DNA of 64,000 nucleotides from NCBI GenBank assembly GCA_018398815.1, contig CM031601.1, positions 32,951,363-33,015,362 of the forward strand, given 5' to 3'. Of this stretch, positions 25,515-37,888 are shown piece after piece. A program made the translations under genes and the position numbers. Below the pieces are notes generated by a model that had not been told where the DNA came from, ran no database searches, and worked only from the letters and a program-made list of their open reading frames with translations. This DNA comes from Conus ventricosus (Eukaryota; Mollusca; Gastropoda; Neogastropoda; Conidae). The first letter of the stretch is position 1. The number at the start of each line of letters is the position of its first letter.

Positions 25515-25585
25515 TGCCAAGCCTAGTGTTAACTATCTTGGAAGCAATGCCCAAGCCTAGTATTTAACTATCTTGGAAACATACA
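25515..25585 (+). repeat. Short 37-bp duplication in the element's 5' untranslated region
   Basis: AAGCCTAGT followed by a TTAACTATCTTGGAA-type block occurs twice with small differences, between the LTR and gag. Confidence 0.7.
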
Positions 25586-25678
25586 GAAAGACACTACCTT
25601 GTCTTAGGATACAATACTTGAATCCCACCCAGCTTCCTCTCTGAGAAGTTGAACAATTATAATAAATGGGCCAGAATA

Positions 25679-25695
25679 TCCTGGCAGGCTCGCCA
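25679..25695 (-). promoter_or_regulatory. Candidate primer-binding site
   Basis: Just inside the 5' LTR (minus strand), a few bases after its terminal GTTGACA, the sequence is TGGCGAGCCTGCCAGGA. Its position fits a tRNA primer-binding site. I cannot name the tRNA. Confidence 0.45.
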
Positions 25696-25701
25696 ATAAA
25701 T

Positions 25702-26277
25702 TGTCAACATCGGGGTATGTCAGTGGAGGAAGGACTAGCGCACAGCCCAAACACACTCACAGCTTGCTTACAATCTCATTCATATATCATGCATTCGTCA
25801 CATCAAACCACTAGTAAAGTCTATAACTTTACTACACATAATCATGGAAAGAAACATCAATGCATATGGAGTCAAACAAAATAAAACATTCTCTCTTTCC
25901 TTGAACTTCACAAAACCATTTATCTAACTCATCATTAACTAACCTGGGTATAAATAGATTTCTACTTTACCTGGCCAGGTGTTCTTAAAGTATTCACGAA
26001 TCACTGTCTTTCCTTTTCTTCTTTTTTTTCTTTTCTTTTCACTGTCACTTTCACAAACACCAGTCACGACACAACTGCTGGCACTGGTCAGGTTGGACTG
26101 CTGGCACTGGTCAGGTTGGACTGCTGGCACTGGTCAGGTCAGACCGCTGGCGTTGGTCAGGCTGGACTGCTGATGAAAGTGGCGCTGCCAGGTATGAGGT
26201 CGAACCCGGTTCAGATCGAACAGTGACTACCAGACATCGATCTGTTCTCCTTTCTTTCTTCCTGCATTAACGCATTG

Positions 26278-26316
<39 letters not shown>

Positions 26317-27090
26317 AGTCTGCTCTATCAAATGGACATGGTTGCTTTTCTTTTCTTTTTCTTTTTCTTTTTTTCTTTCTTCATCAGTTAGCGACTCTCT
26401 GTCTCAACATCTCTCCCTAGTCCTTCCTCTGCAGACTCTATCTAGTGCTAATGCTTCAACTCGGTTCTGTTCACTCCCTCATCTCTCTGCTCTTCCCTCG
26501 TCAGAGCCTACACCCAGAACCTCTCCCTCTCTCTGTCTGTTTGTTCCCTCCGTGGTTCTCCTTTTTCTTCCCTCTCTCGTCACTCTCTTATTCTCATTCC
26601 ATGTGTCAAAGGGTGAGTACCATTGGTCAGTATTTTTCCCGCCTTGTACCGAAGTTACCTCCCCTGTAATTCCATTGGACGTTCAAATCGTCAAAGTCAC
26701 ATCTACCGGCCTTGCTTTCTGTGGTGGTCAATGGGTCATTTAATTAATTAGCTGGATTTCACCCCCACCACACAATACCTTCCCCCTTCCTACTTCAACC
26801 TGCGACGTCTGACTTAACTGTCTGCGCTGGTCTCGTAAATTGGCTGTCTTAGTCTGACCCAGGCGCCGAGACCCGTCTGGCCAGACCTATCGAGACGTCG
26901 GCCAAGCTACTCAGTCCGTCTGCCGGACAGTGCTGTCTCCGTGGAGCCTCTCCAGTGCTAATTGGCTGACGCAACATCTTAACTCGTCTGCTACACCAGG
27001 TTTTGATGAGTTATTCCCAAAACAATCACTGACCCGACTTCGTTTTTTTTCTATTTTTTCCGTACTATTCACAAAAAGTGGTACGACACA
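25702..27090 (-). repeat. Right LTR (5' LTR of the minus-strand element)
   Basis: It is nearly identical to 19013-20080 and then to 21141-21480, without the nested insertion. Similarity is high through about 26990 and falls off abruptly afterward, where the sequence merges into the 27091-28030 blend. The expected terminal part (equivalent to 21480-21800) is not seen. Confidence 0.82.
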
Positions 27091-28030
27091 ACAGAATGTC
27101 ATAGGTCATGGTGGACTGGGGCACAGGGGACAGGGACAGTGCTGGTCACTGGTGGGTCAGGGGCGAGATCAGGGGACATGGAAGAAATTTGGGCGCCCAG
27201 GTGGGTAACCGGGGGTAGCAGATGGACAGGAACAGAATTTCATCTGTTCTCCTGTGTGCACCATGGGTAACCCAGAGGGGAAACCTAATGTTCATTGTCC
27301 CCACTGTCTGTATCTAGTCGTGATCTATCAAAATGGAACTGATTGTTTCATTTGTTTCACTTTTTTTACGTGGTCATCAGGGTGACGACTGCTCATGGTG
27401 TCACATGGGTCTCCAGTGATTGCCAGAGGACCGAATAGATGCTAATGGCACTGTTCAACAACGGGGTCGAACGACTTATGTGTCACTGGGTGTACAGTCG
27501 CAGAGCGACAGCAGAATCTTCATATCTCATTGGTTTGGGTATTGGTTGCCGAGGGATCCCAAATTTTGTTCCCTCTGATCATGGGTAAGCAAGGCAGGAC
27601 AATGTGTCATGGTGAGTACCTTGGTCGTATTTTTCGGGAACCAGAGACAACAGAATTCCATTGTACGGGTTACAATGGGGAACAGAGTCAACACCGGTTC
27701 ATTGTGGTGTCACTGGATGTAATTAATTAGGGGGAGTTCACCCGACCACACAATCTTCCTTGTCTACTTCATGGGACAGTGGTAACAGTCGGGGTACAGG
27801 AAAAATTTCTTGTACTTAGTCTGAACCAGGGGCTCGAGACTGTCTGGCAGACACTGGATGGGTATAGTCGGGCAGACAGTCGTCGGCACGGGAATGTGCG
27901 GGTCTCCGTGGGTGGGTTCGTGGGCCAAAATTGGCGACGCAACAAATGTTCATGGATTCACCATGGGGGTACAGTTGGGAGCTTGTCAAACAAAGGGTCT
28001 GGGCACGGGAACCACGACCGGTTTCTAACA
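27091..28030. other. Mosaic of LTR and 57-bp satellite sequence, probable assembly error
   Basis: Short pieces of the LTR appear in order (for example GGTGAGTACCTTGGTC at about 27611, AATTAATTAG at about 27721, CACCACACAATAC-like at about 27740, CTTAGTCTGA at about 27815). Their non-matching bases look like satellite motifs (GTTCATGG, CACTGGGTG, ACAGTGGGG, GGGACAGGAACAGAAT). There is no credible gene. Confidence 0.65.
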
Positions 28031-31000
28031 GACCGTGTTCATGGGTGTCACTGGGTGGAAAAGTGGGGTAAGCAGAGGGACGGGAAACAGAATGTTCATG
28101 GTGTCACTGGGTGGATACAGGGGGGGTAAGCAGAGGGGACAGGAACAGAATGTTCATGGTGTCACTGGTGGAACAGTGGGGGAGACAGAGGGGACAGGAA
28201 CAGAATGTTCATGGTGTCACTGGGTGGGTACAGTGGGTAAGCATGAGGGGACAGGAACGGAATTTTCATTGTGTCACTGGGTGGGCACAGTGGGGAGACA
28301 GAGGGGACAGGAACAGAATGTTCATGTGTCACTGGGTGGTGTACAGTGGGGGAGACAGAGGGGACAGGAACAGAATGTTCATGTGTCACTGGGTGGGTAC
28401 AGTGGGGTGACAGAGGGACAGGAACAGAATGTTCATGGTGTCACTGGGTGGGCGTACAGTGGGAGAAAGAGGGGACAGGAATAGAATGTTCATGGTGTCA
28501 CTGGGTGGGTACAGTGGGTAGAAAGAGGGGACAGGAACAGAATGTTGCATAGTGTCACTGGGTGGGACAGTGGGGAGCAGAGGGGACAGGAACAGAATGT
28601 TCATAGTGTCATTGGATGGTATAGTGGGGGAGATAGAGGGACAGGAACAGAATGTTCATAGGTGTCACTGGGTGGATACAGGGGGGTAATCAGAGGTGAC
28701 AGGAACAGAATGTTCATGGTGTCACTGGGTGGGGTCGTACAGTGGATGAGAACAGAGGGACAGGAACAGAATGTTCATGGTGTCACTGGGTGGGTACAGT
28801 GGGGGAGACAGAGGGGACAGGAACAGAATGTTCATGTGTCACTGGATGGGTAAGTGGGGAAGACAGAGGGACAGGAACAGAATGTTCATGTGTCACTGGG
28901 TGGATACAGTGGGGTAAGCAGAGGGGACAGGAACAGAATGTTCATGGTGTCACTGGGTGGTGTACAGTGGGGAGACAGAGGGGTCAGGAACAGAATGTTC
29001 ATGGTGTCACTGGATGGGTATAGTGGGGGAGACAGGTGGTCAGGAACAGAATGTTCTGGTGTCACTGGGTGGGTACAGTGGGGAGACAGAGGGGACAGGA
29101 AAGAATGTTTCATGGTTTCACTGGGTGGGTACAGTGGGGAAGCAATGGGACAGGAACAGAATGTTCATGGTGTCACTGGATGGGTACAGTCCGGGAGACA
29201 GGGGATCAGGAACAGAATGTTCATGGTGTCACTGGATGGGATAGTGGGGAGCAGTGGGGTCAGGAACAGAATGTTCATGGTGTCATGGGTGGGTACAGTG
29301 GGGTAACAAGGGGACAGGAACAGAATGTTCATGGTGTCACTGGGTGGTACAGTGGGGGAGACATGGGGTCAGGAACAGAATGTTCATGGTGTCACTGGAT
29401 GGGTCGTCAGTGGGGATAGAGGGGACAGGAACGAATGGTCATGTGTCACTGGGTGGATACAGTGGGGAACAGAGGGGACAGGAACAGAATGTTCATGGTG
29501 TCACTGGGTGTCGTACAGTGGGGAAGCAGAGGGGACAGGAACAGAATGTTCATGGTGTCACTGGTGGATACAGTGGAGGAGACAGAGGGGACAGGAACAG
29601 AATGTTCATGGTGTCACTGGGTGGGTCGTACAGTTGGGGATAGAGGGGACAGGAACGAATGTTCATGTGTGTCACTGGGTGGGTACAGTGGGGTAAGCAG
29701 AGGGGACAGGAACAGAATGTTCATTGTGTCACTGGGTGGGTCTACAGTGGGGGATGCAGAGGGGACAGGAACAGAATGTTCATGTGTCACTGGTGGGTAC
29801 AGTGGGGAGACAGAGGGGACAGGAACAGAATGTTCATTGTGTCACTGGGTGGGTTACAGTCGGGGTAACAGAGGTGACAGGAACAGAATGTTCATGGTGT
29901 CACTGGGTGGATACAGTGGGGAGCAGAGGGGACAGGAACAGAATGTTCATGTGTCACTGAGGTGGTAAGTGGGGTAAGAGGGAAGGACCAGAATGTTCAT
30001 GGTGTCACTGGGTGGTACAGTCGGGGAAGAGAGGGACAGGAACAGAATGTTCATAGTGTCACTGGGTGGGCTACAGTGGGGCAGCAGGGGACAGGAACAG
30101 AATGTTCATGGTGTCACTGGGTGGGTACAGTGGGGGTAGCAGAGGGGACAGGAGCAGAATGTTCTGGTGTCACTGGTGGGTCGTCAGTGGGGAGACAGAG
30201 GGGACAGGAACAGAATGCTCATGGTTTCACTGGGGGGGTGTACAGTGGGGTAAGACAGAGGGGACAGGACAGAATGTTCATGGTGTCACTGGGTGGGTAC
30301 AGTGGGGAGCAGAGGGGCAGGAACAGAATGTTCATGGTGTCACTGGGATGGGTACAGTGGGGTAGACAGGGGTCAGGAACAGAATGTTCATGGTGTCAGT
30401 GGGTGGGTACAGTGGGGTAGCGAAGGGGACAGGAACAGAATGTTCATGGTGTCACTGGGTGGTGTACAATGGGGAGACAGGGGCAGAAACAGAATGTTCA
30501 TGGTGTCACTGGATGGGTACAGTGGGGAGAAGAGGGGACAGGAACAGAATGTTCATACTGTCACTGGTGGGTAAGTGGGGAAGAAAGAGGGACGGAACAG
30601 AATGTTCATGGTGTCACTGGTGGTACAGTGGGGTAAGCAGAGGGGACAGGAACAGAATGTTCATGGTGTCACTTGGTGATACAGTGGGTGGAGAAAGGGG
30701 ACAGGAACAGAATGTTCATGGTGTCACTGGTGGGTTACATTGGGGTAAAGAGGGACAGGAACAAATGTTGATGGTTTGTCACTGGAGTGGATACAGTCGG
30801 GAGATAGAGGGGACAGAACAGAATGTTCATGGTGTCACTGGGTGGGTCACAGTGGGGAAGCAGAGGGGACAGGAACAGAATGTTCATGGTGTCACTGGGT
30901 AGTACAGTGGGGAGTACAGAGGGGACAGGAACAGAATGTTCATGGTGTCACTGGGTGGGTCGTACAGTGGGGAGACAGAGGGACAGGAACAGAATGTTCA

Positions 31001-32779
31001 TGTGTCACTGGTTGGTACAGTGGGGTAAGCAGAGGGGACAGGAACAGAATGCTCATGGTGTCACTGGGTGGCGTACACTGTGGTAAAGAGGGGACAGGAA
31101 CAAAATGTTCACTGGGTCGTCACTGGATCGTGACACGAATGCCCGGTGGAGGGGGATAGAGGGGACAAGGGAACAGAATGTTCAAATGTCACTGGATGGG
31201 TAAGTGGGGCAGATAGGGGACAGGAACAGAATGTTCATAGTGTTCACTGGGTGGGTACAGTGGGGGTAAGCAGAGGGGACAGGACAGAATGTTCATGGTG
31301 TCACTGGGTGGGTCGTACAGTGGGTGAGAAAAGAGGGGACAGGAACAGAATGTTCATGGATTCACTGGGTGGGTCGACAGTGGGTGAAGCAGAGGGGACA
31401 GGGAACAGAATGTTGATGGTGTCACTGGTGGGTACAGTGGGGTACTAGAGGGGAAAAGAACAGAATGTTCATGGTGTCACTGGGTGGGAACAGTGGGGTA
31501 AGCAGAGGGGACAGGAACAGAATGTTCATGGTGTCACTGGGTGGGTACAGCGAGGTAAGCAGAGGGGACAGGAACAGAATGTTCATGGTGTCACTTGGTG
31601 GTACAGTGGGGTAAGCAGAGGGGACAGGAACAGAATGTTCATGGTGTCACTGGGTAGGTACAGTGGGGGTAAGCAGAGGGGACAGGAACAGAATGTTCGT
31701 GGTGTCACTGGGTGGGTCGTACAGTGGGGGAGACAGTGGGGACAGGAACAGAATGTTCATTGTGTCACTGGGTGGGTACAGTGGAGGAGACAGAGGGGAC
31801 TGAAACAGAATGTTCATGGTGTCACTGGATGGGTACAGTGGGGTAAGCAGAGGGGACAGGAACAGAATGTTCATGGTGTCACTGAGTGCGTCGTACAGTG
31901 GGGAGACAGAGAGGACAGGAACAGAATGTTCATTGTGTCACTGGGTGGGTACAGTAGGGGAGATAGAGGGGACATGAACAAATCTTCATGGTGTCACTGG
32001 GTGGGTTGTACAGTGGGGGAGACAGAGGGGACAGGAACAGAATGTTCATGGTGTCACTGGGTGGGTACAGTGGGGGAAATAGAGGGGAGAGGAACAAAAT
32101 GTTCATGGTGTCACTGGGTGGGTCGTACAGTGGGGTAAGCAGAGGGGACAGGAACAGAATGTTCATAGTGTCACTGGGTGGGTATAGTGGGGGAGACAGA
32201 GGGGACAGGAACAGAATGTTTATGGTGTCACTGGATGGGTACAGTGGGGTAAGCAGAGAGGACAGGAACAGTATGTTCATGGTGTCACTTTGTGGGTCGT
32301 ACAGTGGGGGAGACAGAGGGGACAGGAACAGGTGTTCATGGTGTCACTGGGTGGGTACAGTGCGGTATGCAGAGGGAACAGGAACAGAATGTTCATGGTG
32401 TCAATGGGTGGGTACAGTGGGGGAGACAGAGGGACAGGAACAGAATGTTCATGGTGTCACTGGGTGGGTATAGCGGGGTAAGCAGAGGGGACAGGAACAG
32501 AATGTTCACAGTGTCACTGGGTGGGTACAATGCGGTAAGCAGAGGGAACAGGAACAGAATGTTCATGGTGTCACTGGGTGGGTACAGTGGGGTAAGCAGA
32601 GGGGACAGGAACAGTATGTTCATGGTGTCACTGGGTGGGTACAGTGGGGTAAGCAGAGGGGACAGGAACAGAATGTTGATAGTGTCACTGGAATAGGTAC
32701 AGTGCGGGAGATAGAGGGGACAGGAACAAAATGTACATTGTGTCACTGGGTGGGTACAGTGAGGTAGGCAGAGGGGACA
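28031..32779 (+). repeat. 57-bp satellite array, about 84 copies
   Basis: The unit starts at GTTCATGGTGTCACTGGGTG and ends at GGGGACAGGAACAGAAT; full 57-bp copies are clearest between 31500 and 32700. In the first 3.4 kb many units have lost or gained single bases, mostly in G runs. Variants at one position (GTAAGCAGA, GAGACAGA, GAGATAGA) recur along the array. Because 57 is divisible by three, intact stretches give long frames on both strands (such as 31635-32138); none is a gene. Confidence 0.95.
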
Positions 32780-32962
32780 GGCGTATAACGGTAAAACGTG
32801 AGTATGACGAGGGCGTCTAACGGCAAAACGGGAGTCTGACAAAGGCCTATAAGGGGAACACGGGAGTCTGACAAAGGCCTATAACGGGAACACGGGAGTC
32901 TGACAAAGGCCTATAACGGGAACACGGGAGTCTGACAAGGGCGTATAACGGTAAACAGGCGT
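32780..32962 (+). repeat. 32-bp minisatellite, about 5-6 copies
   Basis: A GCCTATAACGGGAACACGGG-anchored unit of about 32 bp follows the 57-bp array without spacer. The outer copies are more diverged. Confidence 0.88.
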
Positions 32963-33009
32963 AAGAAGTCTTCTCCTGCAAACATGCCATTCAGCAAAAA
33001 CCACGAACA

Positions 33010-34290
33010 TGAAATTCATACCATGATAGTTTATCCTTGGTTATCCTTACAGCTGATTCATACCATGATAGCTTATCCTTGGTTATCCTTACAGCTGATT
33101 CATACCATGATAGCTTATCCTTGGTTATCCTTACAGCTGATTCATACCATGATAGCTTATCCTTGATTATCCTTACAGCTGATTCATACCATGATAGCTT
33201 ATCCTTGGTTATCCTTACAGCTGATTCATACCATGATAGGTGATTCCTGGTTATCTTTACAGCATGATTCATACCATGATAGTTTATCCTTGGTTATCCT
33301 TACAGCTGATTCATACCATGATAGCTTATCCTTGGTTATCCTTACAGCTGATTCATACCATGATAGCTTATCCTTGGTTATCCTTACAGCTGATTCATAC
33401 CATGATAGCTGATTCCTGGTTATCCTTACAGCTGGTTCATACCATGATAATGTATCCTTGGTTATCCTTACAGCTGATTCATACCATTATAGCTGATTCC
33501 TGGTTATCCTTACAGCTGGTTCATACCATGATAGTTTATCCTTGGTTATCCTTACAGCTGATTCATACCATGATAGCTGATTCCTGGTTATCCTTACAGC
33601 TGATTCATACCACGATAGCTGATTCCTGGTTATCCTTACAGCTGATTCATACCATGATAGCTGATTCCTTGGTTATCCTTACAGCTGGTTCATACCATGA
33701 TAGCTGATTCCTTGGTTATCCTTACAGCTGATTCATACCATGATAGCTTATCCTTGGTTATCCTTACAGCTGGTTCATACCATGATAGCTGATTCCTGGA
33801 TATCCTTACAGCTGATTCATTCCATGATAGCTGATTCCTGGTTATCCTTACAGCTGATTCATACCACGATAGCTGATTCCTGGTTATCCTTACAGCTGAT
33901 TCATACCATGATAGCTGATTCCTTGGTTATCCTTACAGCTGGTTCATACCATGATAGCTGATTCCTTGGTTATCCTTACAGCTGATTCATACCATGATAG
34001 CTGATTCCTTGGTTATCCTTACAGCTGATTCATACCATGATAGCTGATTCCTGGTTATCCTTACAGCTGATTCATACCATGATAGCTGATTCCTTGGTTA
34101 TCCTTACCGCTGATTCATACCACGATAGCTGATTCCTGGTTATCCTTACAGCTGATTCATTCCATGATAGCTGATTCCTGGTTATCCTTACAGCTGATTC
34201 ATACTATGATAGCTTATCCTTGGTTATCCTTACAGCTGATTCATACCATGGTAGCTGATTCCTGGTTATCCTAAAAGCTGATTCATACCA
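33010..34290 (+). repeat. 42-bp minisatellite, about 30 copies, two sub-types
   Basis: The unit is GCTGATTCATACCATGATAG plus either CTTATCCTTGG or CTGATTCCTGG, then TTATCCTTACA. The left third is mostly the first sub-type; from about 33400 the second dominates, with occasional switches. The 14-codon period yields frames of up to 155 codons. Confidence 0.95.
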
Positions 34291-34590
34291 TGATGAAATT
34301 ACTGTACTGCCGAATGAAAGAGACAAACCAATGACAAGACAAAACACCACGCGTGTTGACCTCTTTGGCCTTCTTCAGGCAAGACAAACAACATTCAAGA
34401 CAATGAAAACGAAGAACGAACAAAGTGGATGTGGATGTAACAGGTACTCCATCACATCATGGTATGAAATTAGCCACAGAGCTAGAGAGGAAAAATCTTT
34501 TTCTTTTGATGTAGAAAGTCCTGATGAATGAAAATGTGGACCCCAGTGTGTTAGCATAAAGAAAGAACAGAATTGTCGAAAACACTCCAA
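34291..34590 (-). mobile_element. Probable PLE 3'-end fragment with hammerhead-like remnant
   Basis: On the minus strand, CTGAAGA (34378-34372) is followed by a GGCC-AAAG-GGTC-like stem and then AACAC where an active hammerhead has GAAA. The surrounding sequence (GTCTTGC before, CGCGTGGTGTTTTGTCTTGT after) is the type of 3' terminal sequence seen after PLE coding regions. No coding part remains. The 42-bp array starts directly beyond its end. Confidence 0.35.
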
Positions 34591-36636
34591 AATGCTGACT
34601 AACAGAAGAGCAAAAGAAAAACAAGTTTATGTTTCTTGCTTTCCTGCTTTCTTCTGTGAACAGCTAGACATGCAAGGAAAACAAACAGTTTCTGTTCTTT
34701 GAACAAGCAAGCACAGAATAAAACAAATGCTAATAACAATAGAAGCGAGTGCTCTAAGTACGGTACTACACCTCCACGCTAATGCCGCTTTTGGAACCAC
34801 TTCGTCTAGCACAGACGTAATTATACGTGAGGTAATTTTTTCTCAGTTTTATGAGCCGACTTGCATTGGCATCCATTGGTAGTTGTCTGAGTGTTTTGAC
34901 GAGAGTCTGATCACACAGAAGACACGGCACAGCGGAAAGATTGTCAGATCCCCAGGGTGTGGTCAACATCCAAGAAAACCTGAACTGAGGCAGACACATG
35001 AATGGTCAGTGATAAGGACAAAGAGGAGGAGTAAACGATGAATAAGGGAGGTAACTGGAAACTGATCAGGACCAAGAAAATGAAGTAATGATAAATAAGG
35101 GAGGTAACTTGTGCCTCTAGACTGAAACGCTCATGTACCTGCAACTCCTTGACGAACCGGTGTCGGAGGCGGCATTAGTTTGAAGTGATGGGCAGACAAC
35201 TGTTTCATTTCTTTGTTTAGATTTTTTCTATCGTTTGGATGGCTGTGCCTTGACCAGATTATTTCAAATATCGATGACCTATTGCTCGATCTGATGTTCA
35301 TTCAAGATCTACTATCACTTTCTAAAGAGTCCAGTGGGCATAGAAAGTCACTTGATCCAACAGTACTGCTGAGTGCTGAATTGTAGAAAATTATATCCGT
35401 CAAGAGAATTCTCCCCTGCGTTTTCAACTCTGGTTGTAAGGAAAGTTCGTCAATGCAATCTGAAACAGCCCCCCCCCCCCCCCCCTCCTCTCACCTCCAC
35501 CCCTGAAAGCCAGAGATGGTTGCACACCACCACCAGCCGAACATGTAGAAGGTACAGGGTTCGTGTCTCGCATCGCTGTCCTTCTGTTCATCCGTGACAG
35601 GAGTCCCGTTGGTCCGCGGAGGTCAGTAACTTGTTCTGGGCAGAAAAATTGTTCAGCTGGCTGGCTGCCCTCTCAGGTTACGACTTACACCACCTCCTTC
35701 CTGTCCGCTGTTCAGGCTGTGGGCCCCTTTGCCTGCACGTATCTGTGAATTGAGGTGAACGGGCAGTCAGCACACCAACAGAACCAACCACAGAGCTAAT
35801 CAAACTGACCGGAAGAGGTGAATGCTGTCAATAGACATGAGGGAATTCCAGCCTGCGAGAGAGAAAGATGCTGGTCCTGATCTTCTAACCCATTGCACAA
35901 ACATCATGACGAACGACTCGTTGAGCCTGACCTCCCCATGTGGAACTGACCTTCCATGAAGGTCACCATGGGCAAAGCATTGAGAGTTGATCCTGCTTCT
36001 TCTACCAACGGGAAGGTGTTACCATGTCTAGTGCACGTGGATAATAATGGCTGAACCTGATCGAAAGGATTTTGTTTAGGATCTCGAAGCGTGTCAGACA
36101 GCATTTGTGTTGTGTGTGTGGAAGAGGACGTGGTTGTCACAGCGACAGAAGCTGAATCAGGTATTGGATTGTTCAAACTCCGGCTTGGACTTCCATCGCC
36201 GTGTCTTTTATTTCTATACATTTGTAGATTCAAGTCGGGCTGCCTTAGCTGCCGAATTCTGCAAATGGTCTTGCGATTGCTGGCTGACCAAACTGTCATT
36301 ACCCTGTTGATTTTCAGACATGTTGTTTGATGGATCACTGGATAGAAAATTCGTTTTCATAACTTGAACTCTTTTTATTCGCCCCCTGACAGGGACTGCA
36401 ATGTCAACCTACACTCCCTCCTGTCGGCGGCTTGTCAAGTGTCTGCGTCTCCTCACGCCCTGAGGTCACGTGACCTGGCACGTGCCCCGCACGCGTTGCT
36501 TTGACAGACAGTTTCCGGTGGGGTGTCCCGGCGTTGGAGGTGTGTGCAGATGCTGATGTCAGTGACGGTGAGTGTCGGTACATGTGTCAAAGTGATGATC
36601 GCTGCTATAAACACAACTGGCCGTTCTTAGGCCGCA
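34591..36636. other. Mostly unique sequence, no confident gene
   Basis: A minus-strand frame at 35904-36338 (144 codons, Ser/Thr-rich, starting at a GTG) has protein-like composition, and an overlapping frame begins M-S-E-N-Q-Q-G-N-D near 36322. A short minus frame at 34806-34960 with C-L-L-C-D-Q-T is also protein-like. I recognise no family in either. A C tract lies at 35466-35485. Confidence 0.4.
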
Positions 36637-36656
36637 GTCGCGCGCGCGCGCGCGCG

Positions 36657-36728
<72 letters not shown>

Positions 36729-36742
36729 GCGCGCGCGCACAC
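36637..36742 (+). repeat. (CG)n-(CA)n-(CG)n alternating tract
   Basis: About 11 CG/GC steps, about 28 CA units, then about 13 GC steps. Apart from one CC it alternates pyrimidine and purine for over 100 bp. Confidence 0.95.
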
Positions 36743-36915
36743 GCACGCATACTCACTAAACAGTACAGATATCCAGACTGACTAAGAGACAACTGCAGAG
36801 ACACCTACACACATGCATGTACCCGTACATCTCGTTCTGTTTCTTTGTCTTGAGCTGGCGTTGTGAAGGCACCCTCCATGACTCCTTGTCGATGTCTCTC
36901 ACCTGTTGTTGTTCT

Positions 36916-37545
36916 CTGGGGTCCTCTGACAGCTGGTGAAGGACAGATCTGTCCCTGATGTCGTCTGACAGCTGGTGAAGGACAGATCTGTCCCTGATGT
37001 CCTCAGACAGCTGGTGAAGGACAGGTGTGTCCCTGATGTTGTCCTCTGACAGCTGGTGAAGGACAGGTGTGTCCCTGATGTCCTCTGACAGCTGGTGAAG
37101 GACAGGTGTGTCCCTGATGTCCTCAGACAGCTGGTGAAGGACAGGTGTGTCTGATGTCCTCTGACAGCTGGTGAAGGACAGGTGTCCCTGATGTCCTCTG
37201 ACAGCTGGTGGAGGACAGGTCCCTGATGTCCTCTGACAGCTGGTGGAGGACAGATCTGTCCCTGATGTCCTCTGATGGCTGGTGAAGGACAGGTGTCCCT
37301 GATGTTGTCCTCTGACAGCTGGTGAAGGACAGGTGTGTCCCTGATGTCCTCTGACAACAGGTGAAGGACAGGTGTGTCCCTGATGTTGTCCTCTGACAAG
37401 TGGTGAAGGACAGGTGTGTCCCTGATGTTATCCTCTGAAAGCTGGTGAAGGGCAGGTGTGTGCCAGATGTTGTCCTCTGACAGCTGGTGAAGGACAGGCG
37501 TGTCCCTGATGTTGTCCTCTGACTACTGGTGAAGGACAGGTGTGT
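36916..37545 (+). repeat. 39-bp minisatellite, about 16 copies
   Basis: Anchor CTCTGACAGCTGGTGAAGGA; units are 39 bp, or 42 where GTT is added before GTCCTC. It encodes a 13-residue period, explaining the 166-codon minus frame. Confidence 0.94.
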
Positions 37546-37782
37546 CCACTCCCTAATGTCCTCCCACCTCCTCCCCCTGCCTGTTGTTCATCTTTCTAGC
37601 ACTCTGCCTGCAGGAAGGGTTTGGTCAGGCCATCCATCTGGAAGTGTGCCCGCTCTGACGATTGGTCGGGTCAAGGGCAGCAAAGGTTGTCCACATACAC
37701 ACCAACAGGCCCACATAGAGGCACCCATACATGAGCTGCTTCGTTACCACCTTCAACTCACGTCATGGGGTTCTCTTTCATC

Positions 37783-37838
<56 letters not shown>
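37783..37838 (+). repeat. (TGT)n microsatellite
   Basis: About 18 GTT/TGT units, encoding poly-Val in one frame. Confidence 0.97.
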
Positions 37839-37888
37839 TGTCTCCTAGTAAGACTGCGCAACATGTGGTGAACCAATTTTGACCAAAC

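Larger units (their letters stand above)
19013..27090 (-). mobile_element. Gmr1-like Ty3/Gypsy LTR retrotransposon, defective
   Basis: Two long direct repeats starting TGTCAAC (19013 and 25702) flank a minus-strand coding region. Reading the minus strand, the order is gag, CCHC knuckle, protease-like region, integrase zinc finger, integrase core start, integrase C-terminus, RT, RNase H. Integrase before RT is the reverse of the normal Ty3/Gypsy order and is the hallmark of the Gmr1 group first described from Atlantic cod. The frame is broken many times, and most of the integrase core and the first half of RT are missing. The outer boundary on the right is unclear because the right LTR runs into the odd sequence at 27091-28030. 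Confidence 0.88.

Noticed and set aside
31635..32138. 167-codon Gly/Trp-rich repeat frame
   Set aside because: Product of the 57-bp satellite; no start context, signal or domain.
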